DNA of 64,000 bases from Bacillus paramycoides (GTDB taxonomy: Bacteria; Bacillota; Bacilli; Bacillales; Bacillaceae_G): positions 186,001 through 250,000 of the forward strand of contig NZ_MAOI01000079.1 in NCBI RefSeq assembly GCF_001884235.1, read 5' to 3'. Below, one piece after another: positions 50,839-59,375 of this stretch. The position numbers and the translations under genes are program-made. The number at the start of each line of letters is the position of its first letter. The first letter of the stretch is position 1. The notes beneath the pieces are model-generated. The model ran no database searches, had not been told where the DNA came from, and saw only the letters and a list, made by a program, of their open reading frames with translations.

Positions 50839-51513
50839 ATGTTACAAGCACTAATTTTTGATATGGATGGAACCTTATTTCAAACAGAAAAAATTTTAGA
50901 ATTATCACTAGATGATACATTTAATCATTTACGTTCGCTACAATTATGGGATGCGGAAACACCTATTGATAAATATCGTGAAATTATGGGTGTACCTTTA
51001 CCAAAAGTTTGGGAAACGCTGTTACCTGATCATTCAAATGAAGTAAGAAAACAAACAGATGCTTATTTTTTAGAGAGATTAATTGAAAACATAAAGAGCG
51101 GAAAAGGGGCTTTATATCCAAATGTAAAGGAAGTTTTTAGTTTTATAAAAGAAAATAACTGTTCCATTTACATTGCTAGTAACGGTTTAACGGAATATTT
51201 ACAAGCAATCGTATCTTATTATGATTTAGACCAATGGGTTACGGAAATGTTCAGTATTGAACAAATACAATCGCTAAATAAAGGTGACTTAGTAAAAAGC
51301 ATTTTGATGAAATATGATATAAAAGAGGCAGCGGTAGTTGGAGACCGTTTATCTGATATTAACGCTGCAAAAGATAACGGTTTAATTGCGATTGGATGTA
51401 ATTTTGATTTTGCACAAGAAGATGAGCTTGCTCATGCGGATTTAGTAATAGATGATTTAATGGAGTTGAAGGGGATAGTACCAGAATTGAAGAATACTTA
51501 CATAACAAATTGA
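50839..51513 (+). CDS. HAD superfamily hydrolase
   Basis: 224 residues. ALIFDMDGTLFQTEKILE gives the DxDGT nucleophile motif near residues 9-13, IYIASNGL near residue 112 is motif II, KGDLVKSI near residue 150 supplies the lysine, and VVGDRLSDINAAKDNGLIAI near residue 167 is motif IV. It has an alpha-helical cap (subfamily I, phosphoglycolate-phosphatase-like). The start at 50839 has GGGAGAG upstream. It is 29 bp after the nucleosidase and probably co-transcribed; the two may act in nucleotide salvage. Confidence 0.85.
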   Translation: MLQALIFDMDGTLFQTEKILELSLDDTFNHLRSLQLWDAETPIDKYREIMGVPLPKVWETLLPDHSNEVRKQTDAYFLERLIENIKSGKGALYPNVKEVFSFIKENNCSIYIASNGLTEYLQAIVSYYDLDQWVTEMFSIEQIQSLNKGDLVKSILMKYDIKEAAVVGDRLSDINAAKDNGLIAIGCNFDFAQEDELAHADLVIDDLMELKGIVPELKNTYITN

Positions 51514-51533
51514 ATAAGTTCACAGTCAAATAG

Positions 51534-51572
51534 ATGCTCAGGAGGATATGTTCTTGGGCATTTTTATTTTTT
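51534..51572 (+). terminator. Rho-independent terminator
   Basis: ATGCTCA and TGGGCAT (one wobble) enclose a loop with AGGAGG and are followed by TTTTATTTTTT. Confidence 0.65.
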
Positions 51573-51601
51573 AAAAAGATATATTTTGATAGAGAAAGTA
51601 G

Positions 51602-52069
51602 TTGATTAAACTGGAAAATATACAAATTAAACGAATTGAAGATTTACTAAAGTATGAGATCAATCACCTTGTCAAAGAAAGTAAAGAAGAAGGTTTTAAC
51701 TTCTTATTAAAATTAATAAATGAATATGAAAGTAAAAGAAATACGTTTAGCAAAACGGGTGAATGTTTATATGGCATTTTTCGAGGTGATACGTTAATTG
51801 GAATCGGGGGATTAAATCAAGATCCATATACGAAGGATAATAAGATTGGTCGATTAAGGAGGTTTTATATTTTAAAAGATTATCGGCGGAAAGGATTAGG
51901 AAGGATACTGTTAGAGAGAATCATAAGTGATGCAAAAATATATTTTAATATTGTTGTCTTACGTACAGATACAGAACAGGGGGACCGGTTTTATACTTCG
52001 AATGGATTTGTGAAAGGAGCAATGTATGTAGGAACGAGCCATTATCTAAACTTAGATAAAAAGATGTAG
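51602..52069 (+). CDS. GNAT family N-acetyltransferase
   Basis: 155 residues. RLRRFYILKDYRRKGLGRIL near residue 80 is motif A with the RRKGLG acetyl-CoA loop, and LRTDTEQGDRFYTSNGFVKG follows near residue 120. The GIFRGDTLIGIGGL segment precedes it. I accept the TTG at 51602 because it is the only start that includes the whole fold; its ribosome binding site (AGAGAAAG) is weak. Substrate unknown. Confidence 0.8.
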   Translation: MIKLENIQIKRIEDLLKYEINHLVKESKEEGFNFLLKLINEYESKRNTFSKTGECLYGIFRGDTLIGIGGLNQDPYTKDNKIGRLRRFYILKDYRRKGLGRILLERIISDAKIYFNIVVLRTDTEQGDRFYTSNGFVKGAMYVGTSHYLNLDKKM

Positions 52070-52093
52070 TGAATTATTATTTGCCCTTCTAGG

Positions 52094-52105
52094 GAACGTT
52101 CGTTC
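52094..52105 (+). promoter_or_regulatory. SOS (LexA) box-like sequence before a DinB gene
   Basis: GAACGTTCGTTC fits the GAAC-N4-GTTC core of the Bacillus LexA/DinR site (consensus CGAACRNRYGTTYC) with mismatches at the outer positions and one inner R. A TATGAT -10 at 52126-52131 lies downstream, so the box would overlap the -35 region. Confidence 0.5.
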
Positions 52106-52164
52106 TGTTCTGTGTGGATTTATGGTATGATTTATTTAAATCTATAATTAGAATGGGGAATTAG

Positions 52165-52674
52165 ATGATGGGAGAAAATAAAATTATTAATGATTTCAAA
52201 GAATATTCAATTTGGATAAATACATTGAAAGATATGAAAGAAGAATTGTGGATGACACCAATATCTGAGGGGAAATGGACTGTTGGTGAGATCGTATCTC
52301 ATATTAAGAGCTGGGATGAATACCTTTTACGCGAGACATTATCATCAGTGAGAGATGAGCAGGGAATGGAGTTCCCTGACTTTGATACATATAATAAAAT
52401 AGCATCTCATTATGCAAAATCGGGCATATCTATGATAAAACTTATTGAAGAAGCACAAGCTAAAAGAGAGTTACTCGTAAAAGAACTTAGCTTACTGCCT
52501 ACTGGAAAGCTAAAGAAACCTCTAACTTCCAATGGAGTATCTTATTGTCCACATACCGGAATACCGTATTCTCTTATATATATTATTAAAGAATTTGTAG
52601 ATCACGATAACCATCACAAAAGGCAGATTATTAATTTTTTAAATGAAAATCATATTAAAAAATCAACTTGTTAA
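52165..52674 (+). CDS. DinB family protein
   Basis: 169 residues of the DinB superfamily. KWTVGEIVSHIKSWDEYLLR near residue 33 and IKEFVDHDNHHKRQIINFLN near residue 139 supply the three expected histidine ligands, with extra histidines beside them. GGGGAATTAG precedes ATGATG. B. subtilis dinB is damage-inducible through LexA, and an SOS-like box lies about 60 bp upstream of this gene, which supports a similar control. The enzyme activity of the family remains largely open. Confidence 0.8.
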   Translation: MMGENKIINDFKEYSIWINTLKDMKEELWMTPISEGKWTVGEIVSHIKSWDEYLLRETLSSVRDEQGMEFPDFDTYNKIASHYAKSGISMIKLIEEAQAKRELLVKELSLLPTGKLKKPLTSNGVSYCPHTGIPYSLIYIIKEFVDHDNHHKRQIINFLNENHIKKSTC

Positions 52675-52680
52675 CTGATA

Positions 52681-52720
52681 AAAAAAGATCCCACGAATGA
52701 TACTTGTGGGATCTTTCTTT
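52681..52720. terminator. Bidirectional terminator
   Basis: AAAGATCCCAC and GTGGGATCTTT form a perfect stem between the convergent DinB gene and the secreted protein gene. Confidence 0.85.
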
Positions 52721-52726
52721 AATTAA

Positions 52727-53143
52727 TTATAGTTTAACATTCATTTGTTTTAATAAAATCTTCGGATCACCTTTTACATAATAAAAATGCGGATTATTCT
52801 CATCATCGTAAAGCATAATGTAAGGTTTTTCGTTAAGTGGGAGAAGGATGAGTACTTCATCGATTGTTGTATGTAGCCATTGATTTGTAATAGGAACAGG
52901 TTTCGATAACGGGATTTTTATCATATGACCATCTTTCGGAACGACATTTAAGTTTTTAAATGGACCAGTAATTGATTCTGCATATTGAACTGCTTCTTTT
53001 TGAATAGCCGCATCTAAAGATTGTTTTTGAACTACCATTTCTTTTTTGCAATCAAATACTTCAATTTGTTTATTTGTATTTGCGAACGCATTTGTTGATA
53101 ATAAAAAGAAGAGAAGAGTAATGACTCCTATTTTTTTGAACAT
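52727..53143 (-). CDS. Small secreted protein, unknown
   Basis: 138 residues with a clear signal peptide (MFKKIGVITLLFFLLSTNAFA, cleavage after AFA). The mature part is mixed alpha/beta with KKEMVVQKQSLDAAIQKEAV and PYIMLYDDENNPHFYYVKGD. No family recognised. GAGGTG lies before the ATG at 53143, which I prefer to the much longer frame to 53383 that would overlap the response regulator. It is divergent from that regulator and may be part of its regulon, though this is only proximity. Confidence 0.65.
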   Translation of the reverse strand: MFKKIGVITLLFFLLSTNAFANTNKQIEVFDCKKEMVVQKQSLDAAIQKEAVQYAESITGPFKNLNVVPKDGHMIKIPLSKPVPITNQWLHTTIDEVLILLPLNEKPYIMLYDDENNPHFYYVKGDPKILLKQMNVKL

Positions 53144-53274
53144 AAAACAACACCTCACACTTACTATACCCTCAATTGTTGTAAATATTTTTCTGTCACA
53201 TTGATGTAACAAAGAAATTGTATGATAGGAGATCATAAAGTAACTATTGGTTTCAAGGTAACGGAGGAAAGAGA

Positions 53275-53922
53275 ATGAAAGTATTAATCGCAGATGATGA
53301 ACAAGATATGCTGAAGATTTTAAAAGCGTATTTTGAAAAAGAAGGCTTCGAAGTTTTATTAGCGAAGGATGGAGAGGAAGCACTTCAAATATTTTATGAT
53401 GAGAAAATTGACTTAGCTATTTTAGACTGGATGATGCCGAAAAGTAGCGGTATTACTGTCTGTCAGGAAATAAAAAAGAATTCAAGTGTAAAAGTATTAA
53501 TGCTTACTGCGAAAAGTGAAAGTGAAGATGAATTAGCAGCACTTCAAAGCGGGGCAGATGAGTATGTGAAAAAACCATTCCATCCAGGAGTGCTAATAAC
53601 GCGAGCGAAAAAGCTTGTACAACATGATGATGTGATCCAAGTTCAAGATTTAAAAATAGATTTCACTAAAAATAAAGTGTATAAAAATGAAAAAGAATTA
53701 GACATTACAAAGACAGAATTACAATTAATAAAATGCTTTTTAAGTCATAAAGGAACGATTTTAACACGGAAAAAGTTGTTAGATATCGTCTGGGGATTTG
53801 ATTATTTTGGAGAAGAGCGAACGGTTGATACGCATGTAAGAAGATTGCGTAAAAAAATTGGAGAAAATATAATAAAGACGCATCGCGGTTTAGGATATAG
53901 TTTGGAGGAAGAGTGTGAATAA
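53275..53922 (+). CDS. OmpR/PhoB family response regulator
   Basis: 215 residues. The receiver has ADDEQDM near residue 5, the phosphoacceptor aspartate in LAILDWMMPKSSG near residue 52, and the lysine in YVKKPFHPG near residue 101. The C-terminal winged helix has LTRKKLLDIVWGFDYFGEER and VDTHVRRLRKKIG. AACGGAGGAAAG lies before the ATG. The histidine kinase start overlaps its end by 8 bp, so the two are translationally coupled. Confidence 0.92.
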   Translation: MKVLIADDEQDMLKILKAYFEKEGFEVLLAKDGEEALQIFYDEKIDLAILDWMMPKSSGITVCQEIKKNSSVKVLMLTAKSESEDELAALQSGADEYVKKPFHPGVLITRAKKLVQHDDVIQVQDLKIDFTKNKVYKNEKELDITKTELQLIKCFLSHKGTILTRKKLLDIVWGFDYFGEERTVDTHVRRLRKKIGENIIKTHRGLGYSLEEECE

Positions 53923-55291
53923 GCTTGGAAAAAAGTTATTTTTCAGTATTTCTTTAACAGTCATCCTTATTTTTTCGATCTCTTTATTATTGATTAATTA
54001 TTTTTTGCCAAAATATAATATATACAAAACACGTGAAAGTTTAGATGGAATTACAGCACAAATACAGTCGATACCGAGGGAACAACTTGATGACGCTAGT
54101 CATAGTATTGAAAGTGAAGATAATGTTACGATTGCGTACACATCAATAAATAATTCGGAAGATGATATTAATGATGAATTACGTCTGCAACTTACAAGAA
54201 AGAGAGTTGTACTAAATAAACTTTGGATTACAAAAGAAGAAATTACGAAAGTGAAGAACGTTGGGCAATCAAATAAGATTTATGATCAAGAGAAGATAAA
54301 ATCTAGTTTTTTTGCGAAATACATTGCGAAAGATGATATGTTGATTTTAGTAGGAGTTTCTATCGCACATTCCAATGAAGTGATAAAAACACTTAACTCA
54401 TTTTATTTATACATTATAGGTTTTTCAATATTTCTTGTCGTTGTACTTGTTTGGATACTTTCAAAAACAATTACAACTCCATTGAAAGAATTAAGTGATG
54501 TCGCTGAAGATATTTCAAATCTAGATTTCAAAAGAACGAAAGTGAAAACGAATGATGAAATAGGTGATTTAGCAAATAGTATTAACGTCATGAGTGATAA
54601 ATTGCATGAAGCACATAAAGATTTAACAGATCGAAATGAACACTTAAAACGATTTATGGGTGACGTAACTCATGAATTAAAAACACCAATCGCATTAGTG
54701 AAAGCATATTCTATGGGCATAAAGGACGGTTTAGATGATGGTGCGTTTGTGGATACAATCATTAAACAAACAGATCAAATATCAAACTTAATTGAAGAAC
54801 TATTACGATTTTCTAAACTAGAAAGAGATGTTTTGCAAAAAGAAGAATTCCCTATTGAATCATTAGTTCAAAGCATAGTAGATAAGCATAAGATTGAACT
54901 GGAATCGAAAGGAATCTATATGCAGGTGGACTTTAACACTGATAATTCGATTGTTTATGCTGATATAAATAAAATGAGAATGGTCTTTCAAAATTTAATT
55001 TCTAATGCGATAAAATATACAACGAATCAAAATATTAAAATCACATTAGAAGAGAAAAATGATGTTGTGTATTTTCAAGTTCAAAATGGAATTGATACTG
55101 AGGGAATTAAAGATATAGATAAAATTTGGGAGCCTTTTTACGTATTAGAATCTTCTCGTAGTAAAGAAAAATCAGGGACAGGATTAGGGCTAGCGATTGT
55201 AAAAAGTATATTAGAAAGACATGGTTTTGAATACGGAGTTTCTGTAGAAGATGGGGAAATACAATTTTATATATATATAGATAGGAACTAA
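53915..55291 (+). CDS. Sensor histidine kinase
   Basis: 458 residues. Two helices (about 9-29 and 162-184) flank an extracytoplasmic sensor of about 130 residues. HAMP follows (ITTPLKELSDVAEDISNLDF), then the H-box FMGDVTHELKTPIALVKAYS near residue 254, the N-box LISNAIKY and the G-boxes in SGTGLGLAIVKSI. Start GTG at 53915 after TTGGAGGAAG. The X-Pro peptidase gene lies 137 bp downstream, with a possible promoter of its own. The stimulus is unknown. Confidence 0.9.
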   Translation: MNKLGKKLFFSISLTVILIFSISLLLINYFLPKYNIYKTRESLDGITAQIQSIPREQLDDASHSIESEDNVTIAYTSINNSEDDINDELRLQLTRKRVVLNKLWITKEEITKVKNVGQSNKIYDQEKIKSSFFAKYIAKDDMLILVGVSIAHSNEVIKTLNSFYLYIIGFSIFLVVVLVWILSKTITTPLKELSDVAEDISNLDFKRTKVKTNDEIGDLANSINVMSDKLHEAHKDLTDRNEHLKRFMGDVTHELKTPIALVKAYSMGIKDGLDDGAFVDTIIKQTDQISNLIEELLRFSKLERDVLQKEEFPIESLVQSIVDKHKIELESKGIYMQVDFNTDNSIVYADINKMRMVFQNLISNAIKYTTNQNIKITLEEKNDVVYFQVQNGIDTEGIKDIDKIWEPFYVLESSRSKEKSGTGLGLAIVKSILERHGFEYGVSVEDGEIQFYIYIDRN

Positions 55292-55428
55292 TTGTTGTTA
55301 GTTCCTTTTCTATTATCTAAAAAGATTCGAATGTTCTACAAATTTCTCAACTGTTTATATGAAATATAAACTGAATTTTCTGTAATTTTAATGTATAGTA
55401 AGAGAAGGAATATATGGGAGGGAAGTGC

Positions 55429-57225
55429 ATGGAGAAAAAGAAATTAGCAATTACGCTGTCGACTATATTATCTTTAACAATTACTTCAGGAGTTTCTAAT
55501 ATGACTGCACATGCAGAAAGTAAGGAAGGGGCCTCTGTAAAAGGGAGTGATATTAAGTTAAATGGTCAAGTTTCAGAAGCTTTAATTCCAAACACGAAAA
55601 TTGAATTAGAAAATGGGATGACGAAACCAATCTATTCTCTTGATGATTCAATTATTGAGAATTTATTTGTAGAGACAGAAGTTGATAGTGATCGAGATGG
55701 TAAAAAGGATCGTGTATCTATTAAGGTTATGCGTCCAAAGACTGATCCGAATGTGAAAGTTCCTGTTATATATGAAATGAGTCCATATCGTGCTGGGTTA
55801 AAAGATGTTCCTGTTTATAATGTCGATGAAGAATTGTATGCGTATGAAGGAAAACCGTATGCAGCGGTTAATCTTGGTTCGTACGGCAATTATTACGTTC
55901 CGAGAGGATATGCAGTCATTTTAGGGGAAAGTATCGGTACTGGAAAATCAGATGGATGTCCGACAACTGGAGATGAACAAGAAATACTTGGAACAAAGTC
56001 TGTTATTGATTGGGTAAATGGACGTGCAAAGGCATATACAGAGGATGGTAAGGAAGTAAATGCAAATTGGTCTACGGGTAATGTAGGTATGACAGGAGCT
56101 TCTTATAATGGGACATTGCCAAATGCTGTCGCAACGACTGGAGTTGAAGGTTTAAAAACAATTATCCCAATCGCGGCGATTAGTAGTTGGTACGATTATT
56201 ATCGTGCAAATGGGGCGGTAATTGCGCCAGGTGGTTATCAAGGAGAAGATACAGATAATATGGCGGAAGCAGTACTGACAAGAAAGAACCCTGAAGTTTG
56301 CGGGCAAATAATTAACGAACTTACTGCTGGACAAGATCGAAAAACAGGTGATTATAACGATTTTTGGGATAAACGTAACTATGTAAAAGACGCTAAAAAT
56401 GTGAAAGCTAGTGTGTTTGTTGTTCACGGTTTAAATGATTGGAATGTAAAAACGAAGCAATTCGCACAGTGGTGGGAAGCTCTTGGTGAAAATAATGTTC
56501 CTCGTAAAATGTGGTTACATCAAGGGGGACACGGCGGGACAACAAGTAATAACTGGCAGCAAACACAAAATAAATGGTTCGATTATTGGTTATATGGAAT
56601 TGAAAATGGAATTATGGATGAACCGATGGTAGATGTGCAACGTGAAAATAAAACGTGGCAAAAAATAAAAAATTGGCCAGATCCGGCGGCTGTACCATCA
56701 AAAATCCGTATGTATTTAAGTAATAAAGCAGTCAATCTGCCATTAAGTATGGGATCAGTAAACAATGTTTTCTCATTTGTAGATGATGCTAAAATAAAGT
56801 CGAATCAATTAGTAGAAAACCCAGAGCTAGAAGTAGCAAATCGATTAGTATATACAATGCCTGTACTACAAAAAGATATGCGAATAAGCGGTACGCCGAA
56901 GATTTCATTTAAAGGGAATATTGATCGGTCTGTATCAAATTTAACAGCATTACTTGTTGATTATGGCGGAGCAAAGCCTGAAATCGTAACGAGAGGTTGG
57001 ATGGATTCACAAAATTTGAATAGTATAAATAATTCAACGGTGATTCAACCTGGTAAAGATTACACATTTACATGGGACATGCAGCCAGATGATTACGTAT
57101 TTAAAGAAGGACATCAAATAGGAGTCGTTTTAATCGCAAGTGACTACGATTATACAATTAGGCCGAAAGCAGGAACAAAGCTAACAGTGAAATTGAGTGA
57201 AGTGACATTGCCTATTGTAAAGTAA
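55429..57225 (+). CDS. Secreted X-Pro dipeptidyl-peptidase (S15/CocE type)
   Basis: 598 residues with a signal peptide (KKKLAITLSTILSLTITSGV, then SNMTAHAES). The S15 alpha/beta hydrolase core shows the oxyanion region EMSPYRAG, the nucleophile in GMTGASYNGTLPNA near residue 224, the aspartate in VVHGLNDWNVKT near residue 336 and the histidine in HQGGHGGTTSN near residue 368. A C-terminal jelly-roll domain ends the protein. It removes X-Pro dipeptides outside the cell. The ATG at 55429 follows GGGAGGGAAG. It lies just after the two-component system. Confidence 0.85.
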   Translation: MEKKKLAITLSTILSLTITSGVSNMTAHAESKEGASVKGSDIKLNGQVSEALIPNTKIELENGMTKPIYSLDDSIIENLFVETEVDSDRDGKKDRVSIKVMRPKTDPNVKVPVIYEMSPYRAGLKDVPVYNVDEELYAYEGKPYAAVNLGSYGNYYVPRGYAVILGESIGTGKSDGCPTTGDEQEILGTKSVIDWVNGRAKAYTEDGKEVNANWSTGNVGMTGASYNGTLPNAVATTGVEGLKTIIPIAAISSWYDYYRANGAVIAPGGYQGEDTDNMAEAVLTRKNPEVCGQIINELTAGQDRKTGDYNDFWDKRNYVKDAKNVKASVFVVHGLNDWNVKTKQFAQWWEALGENNVPRKMWLHQGGHGGTTSNNWQQTQNKWFDYWLYGIENGIMDEPMVDVQRENKTWQKIKNWPDPAAVPSKIRMYLSNKAVNLPLSMGSVNNVFSFVDDAKIKSNQLVENPELEVANRLVYTMPVLQKDMRISGTPKISFKGNIDRSVSNLTALLVDYGGAKPEIVTRGWMDSQNLNSINNSTVIQPGKDYTFTWDMQPDDYVFKEGHQIGVVLIASDYDYTIRPKAGTKLTVKLSEVTLPIVK

Positions 57226-57236
57226 AGGTTTATGAG

Positions 57237-57722
57237 ATGAATGAGAAAGGAGAGCTTACTAAGGTAAGCTCTTTTATATTGAGTGACTTTGATTACAGTA
57301 CAAATGAAGCAAAAAGGTTAGTAAGTTTGTTTCGTAATGAAATATTTGAAGAAGTATCTAAAAGTAACCTTTTTGGAATGATATTTACATATGTATGGGC
57401 ATTGGATCTTCAATCTGATTGGGATTATATACAACATGTAGTAAGTATCTTTGAGTCCAAAGGTGGAACGGTATATTTTGTAGAACTTGAAGCAGAACTG
57501 GGTGAAAGATTAGAGCGTAATAAAAGTCCACATAGACTAGAGCATAAACCGAAAAAAAGAGACATTGAATGGTCTGAAAAAAATTTAAAAGAAACGATGA
57601 AAAAACATAGATTAAACTCACTTCATGGTGAAATTAAAAAAGAAGAGTATATAAAAATTAATAATACTCATTTAAGTGCGAAAGAAGTAGCGTTAATGAT
57701 TAAGGAGAAATTTCGATTGTAA
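57237..57722 (+). pseudogene. N-terminally truncated P-loop kinase-like protein
   Basis: The frame from about 57285 on (FDYSTNEAKRLVSLFRNEIF, then GMIFTYVWALDLQSDWDYIQ and ERLERNKSPHRLEHKPKKRD) matches the C-terminal three quarters of a family of small AAA/kinase-like proteins that normally begin with a GxxxxGKxT P-loop. That P-loop is absent. The first 15 codons instead read through the GAGCTTAC/GTAAGCTC terminator hairpin of the peptidase gene. The 5' part was therefore lost and the frame joined to terminator sequence. Confidence 0.7.
57251..57276 (+). terminator. Terminator of the X-Pro peptidase gene
   Basis: AGAGCTTAC-TAAG-GTAAGCTCTTTTAT: a perfect 9-bp stem with a T-rich tail, 26 bp after the peptidase stop and inside the reading frame of the truncated kinase. 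Confidence 0.82.
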
Positions 57723-57793
57723 AATACATAAATGCTGTTACGTTTTCATTGTCCAAGCATTCTCCTAATAACCACATATACTATTTATATTAA

Positions 57794-57828
57794 AGCCGGT
57801 CACTATTATAAATAGGACTGCTATTTTA
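57794..57828 (+). terminator. Weak hairpin terminator
   Basis: AGCCGGTC and GGACTGCT with inner CTATT/AATAG form a bulged stem followed by ATTTTAATG. Confidence 0.45.
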
Positions 57829-57865
57829 ATGTAAATGACACTTTAGGAAATTAGGGTGAATAAAT

Positions 57866-58129
57866 TTGGAAAACGAAGAACAAGGAAGAATTGAAAATCA
57901 AGTGTATTCTAATCGGGTAGTAAGATCAGAATTTGATGAGAATTGGGAAACTTGTATTTCAAAAAGTGGTTATGTAATCTACAAGGCTACAAGTGATCAT
58001 GCTGAAGTAATAGTGCTTCTTTCAGATGGTTCAAGTAAATTATTAATCTTCGAAAAAGGCGGTAAAGTAGTAGTAGGTGGCGGTGGGACGAGTCATTACA
58101 GCAAACCGCATATTGCAATAAATATTTAA
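57866..58129 (+). CDS. Hypothetical small protein
   Basis: 87 residues: MENEEQGRIENQVYSNRVVR, KSGYVIYKATSDHAEVIVLL and a glycine stretch VVVGGGGTSHYSKPHIAINI. Beta-rich and soluble, no family recognised. TTG start with TTAGGGTGAA upstream, an imperfect but usable ribosome binding site. A large hairpin terminator follows directly, which supports it as a real gene. Confidence 0.5.
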   Translation: MENEEQGRIENQVYSNRVVRSEFDENWETCISKSGYVIYKATSDHAEVIVLLSDGSSKLLIFEKGGKVVVGGGGTSHYSKPHIAINI

Positions 58130-58159
58130 GGTAGAGCATGTTAATTAAGAAGACACTGG

Positions 58160-58213
58160 AAAAACGGTTAGCCATTCATGTTTAGAGCATGAAAGACGAA
58201 CCGTTTTTATTTG
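58160..58213 (+). terminator. Two-tier hairpin terminator
   Basis: AAAAACGGTT pairs with AACCGTTTTT, with an inner TTCATG/CATGAA helix, followed by ATTTG. Confidence 0.72.
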
Positions 58214-58254
58214 TTGAAGGGATTTTAGAAGAACTTGAGTTATTAGATCGATAG

Positions 58255-58600
58255 GTGAACTACTCGCCACTTAGCAAAGCTTGAAGTGGGAGCTTCTCAG
58301 TTCCACGACGAAAGCAACCTTTCATCTCCCTGAGCGTTACTTTGGAGTGTTCCAACCCTAGATGTCCAACGCTTGGACGCTCTTTTGGTACGGTTGATAT
58401 TTTACGCAGGAACCGAATGGCTTGGTTTTCGCACTCTATTTTCTTCCTGCAACCTTATATATCAAGTTATCAAAGAACTTCATATAGCTAGTTTATCAAA
58501 AGTTTTTGGCTATGCCAAACCGAAATTCATCTCCCACCTACCGTTGGGCTAGCGCACTTCACACGCTTGAGGAAGGAGAATTCTTTCGGTAAATTCGTTA
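58255..58600 (-). mobile_element. Non-autonomous IS200/IS605 remnant with TnpB/omega-RNA-like 3' end
   Basis: On the minus strand the right end reads AAGCTCCCACTTCAAGCTTT then GCTAAGTGGCGAGTAGTTCAC, the hairpin plus GTAGTTCAC ending typical of IS605/IS1341-group elements, where the TnpB 3' end overlaps its omega RNA. A 63-codon frame (58451 to the stop at 58260) ends ERPSVGHLGLEHSKVTLREM-KGCFRRGTEKLPLQALLSGE, like a TnpB C-terminal tail. The other end has CCGAAA...TTTCGG and a TTCATCTCC/GGAGAATTC hairpin near 58524-58590. The transposase ORFs are missing, so it is an internally deleted copy. Confidence 0.62.
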
Positions 58601-58666
58601 AAAAGGTAACTGCTTATGTATGATTAATATCATTTCGTCAAATGAATGTCACATAAAAGTCTTATA

Positions 58667-58692
58667 GTGTATGTAGATAGTGAAACATACAC
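58667..58692. promoter_or_regulatory. Perfect 8-bp inverted repeat upstream of the transglycosylase gene
   Basis: GTGTATGT-N10-ACATACAC ends 15 bp before the ATG at 58708, a position where a repressor could block transcription or a hairpin could mask translation. Confidence 0.45.
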
Positions 58693-58707
58693 AAAGCAGG
58701 AGATGAA

Positions 58708-59208
58708 ATGATGAAAAAAGCGCTACAATATATACTCTTATTACTTACATTATTTACTTTAATTTATGTAATTTATACCAACTATGAAAAGAAGAAAGAG
58801 ATTAAAAATAATAAACAAGTAATTAGTGAAGTTGCAAAGAGGCATGGTATTCCAGATTGGATACCATTATCTATTGCTGATCATGAAACAAAGTTTAATC
58901 GAAAAGCGATAGGGGACAATGGAACATCTTTCGGATTATTCCAATTACATCGTGGTGGTTTAGCACCAGCACAATTGTCAGAAGAGAGCTTAATGGACTC
59001 GCAAATAAATGCAACAATAGCAATCTCTAACATGGTTAATTCATATGAACGCGGTGTGAAAAAAGGATTGAAGGATTGGGATTTACTTAAATATGTTGCT
59101 AATACATCAGGATGGCCAGGAAATTTAGGAGGAGAATGGACAGATAATAATACGAAATATAATAAAGGGCTAGAACAATCTTATCAATTATATAAAAAAG
59201 AGAAATAG
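58708..59208 (+). CDS. Lysozyme-like/SLT-domain membrane-anchored protein
   Basis: 166 residues. An N-terminal anchor (ALQYILLLLTLFTLIYVIYT) is followed by a lysozyme-like fold: RHGIPDWIPLSIADHETKFN with the likely catalytic glutamate near residue 56, then DNGTSFGLFQLHRGG, the SxGLxQ motif of soluble lytic transglycosylases, and NTSGWPG. It probably cuts peptidoglycan at the outer face of the membrane. GCAGGAG lies before ATGATG. It follows a conspicuous inverted repeat and stands alone. Confidence 0.75.
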   Translation: MMKKALQYILLLLTLFTLIYVIYTNYEKKKEIKNNKQVISEVAKRHGIPDWIPLSIADHETKFNRKAIGDNGTSFGLFQLHRGGLAPAQLSEESLMDSQINATIAISNMVNSYERGVKKGLKDWDLLKYVANTSGWPGNLGGEWTDNNTKYNKGLEQSYQLYKKEK

Positions 59209-59212
59209 ATAT

Positions 59213-59249
59213 AAAAAGGCATTTCCAATTTGGGGAAATGTCTTTTTTA
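59213..59249 (+). terminator. Rho-independent terminator
   Basis: AAAAAGGCATTTCC and GGAAATGTCTTTTTT form the stem (one wobble). Confidence 0.8.
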
Positions 59250-59375
59250 TGTTATAGTATAATAGTGTTTGAGGGATGTGTTATTTTAATATACCTTCGA
59301 ATTTGTTGTGTAGTATTTTTATATTAAATAATTACTAAAATCATTTTTTTATATAAGGAGTAAGATGTAGGGAAT

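Noticed and set aside
52727-53383. Long minus-strand ORF overlapping the response regulator start
   Set aside because: The part beyond 53143 has no ribosome binding site and covers the response regulator promoter; a signal peptide begins exactly at 53143.
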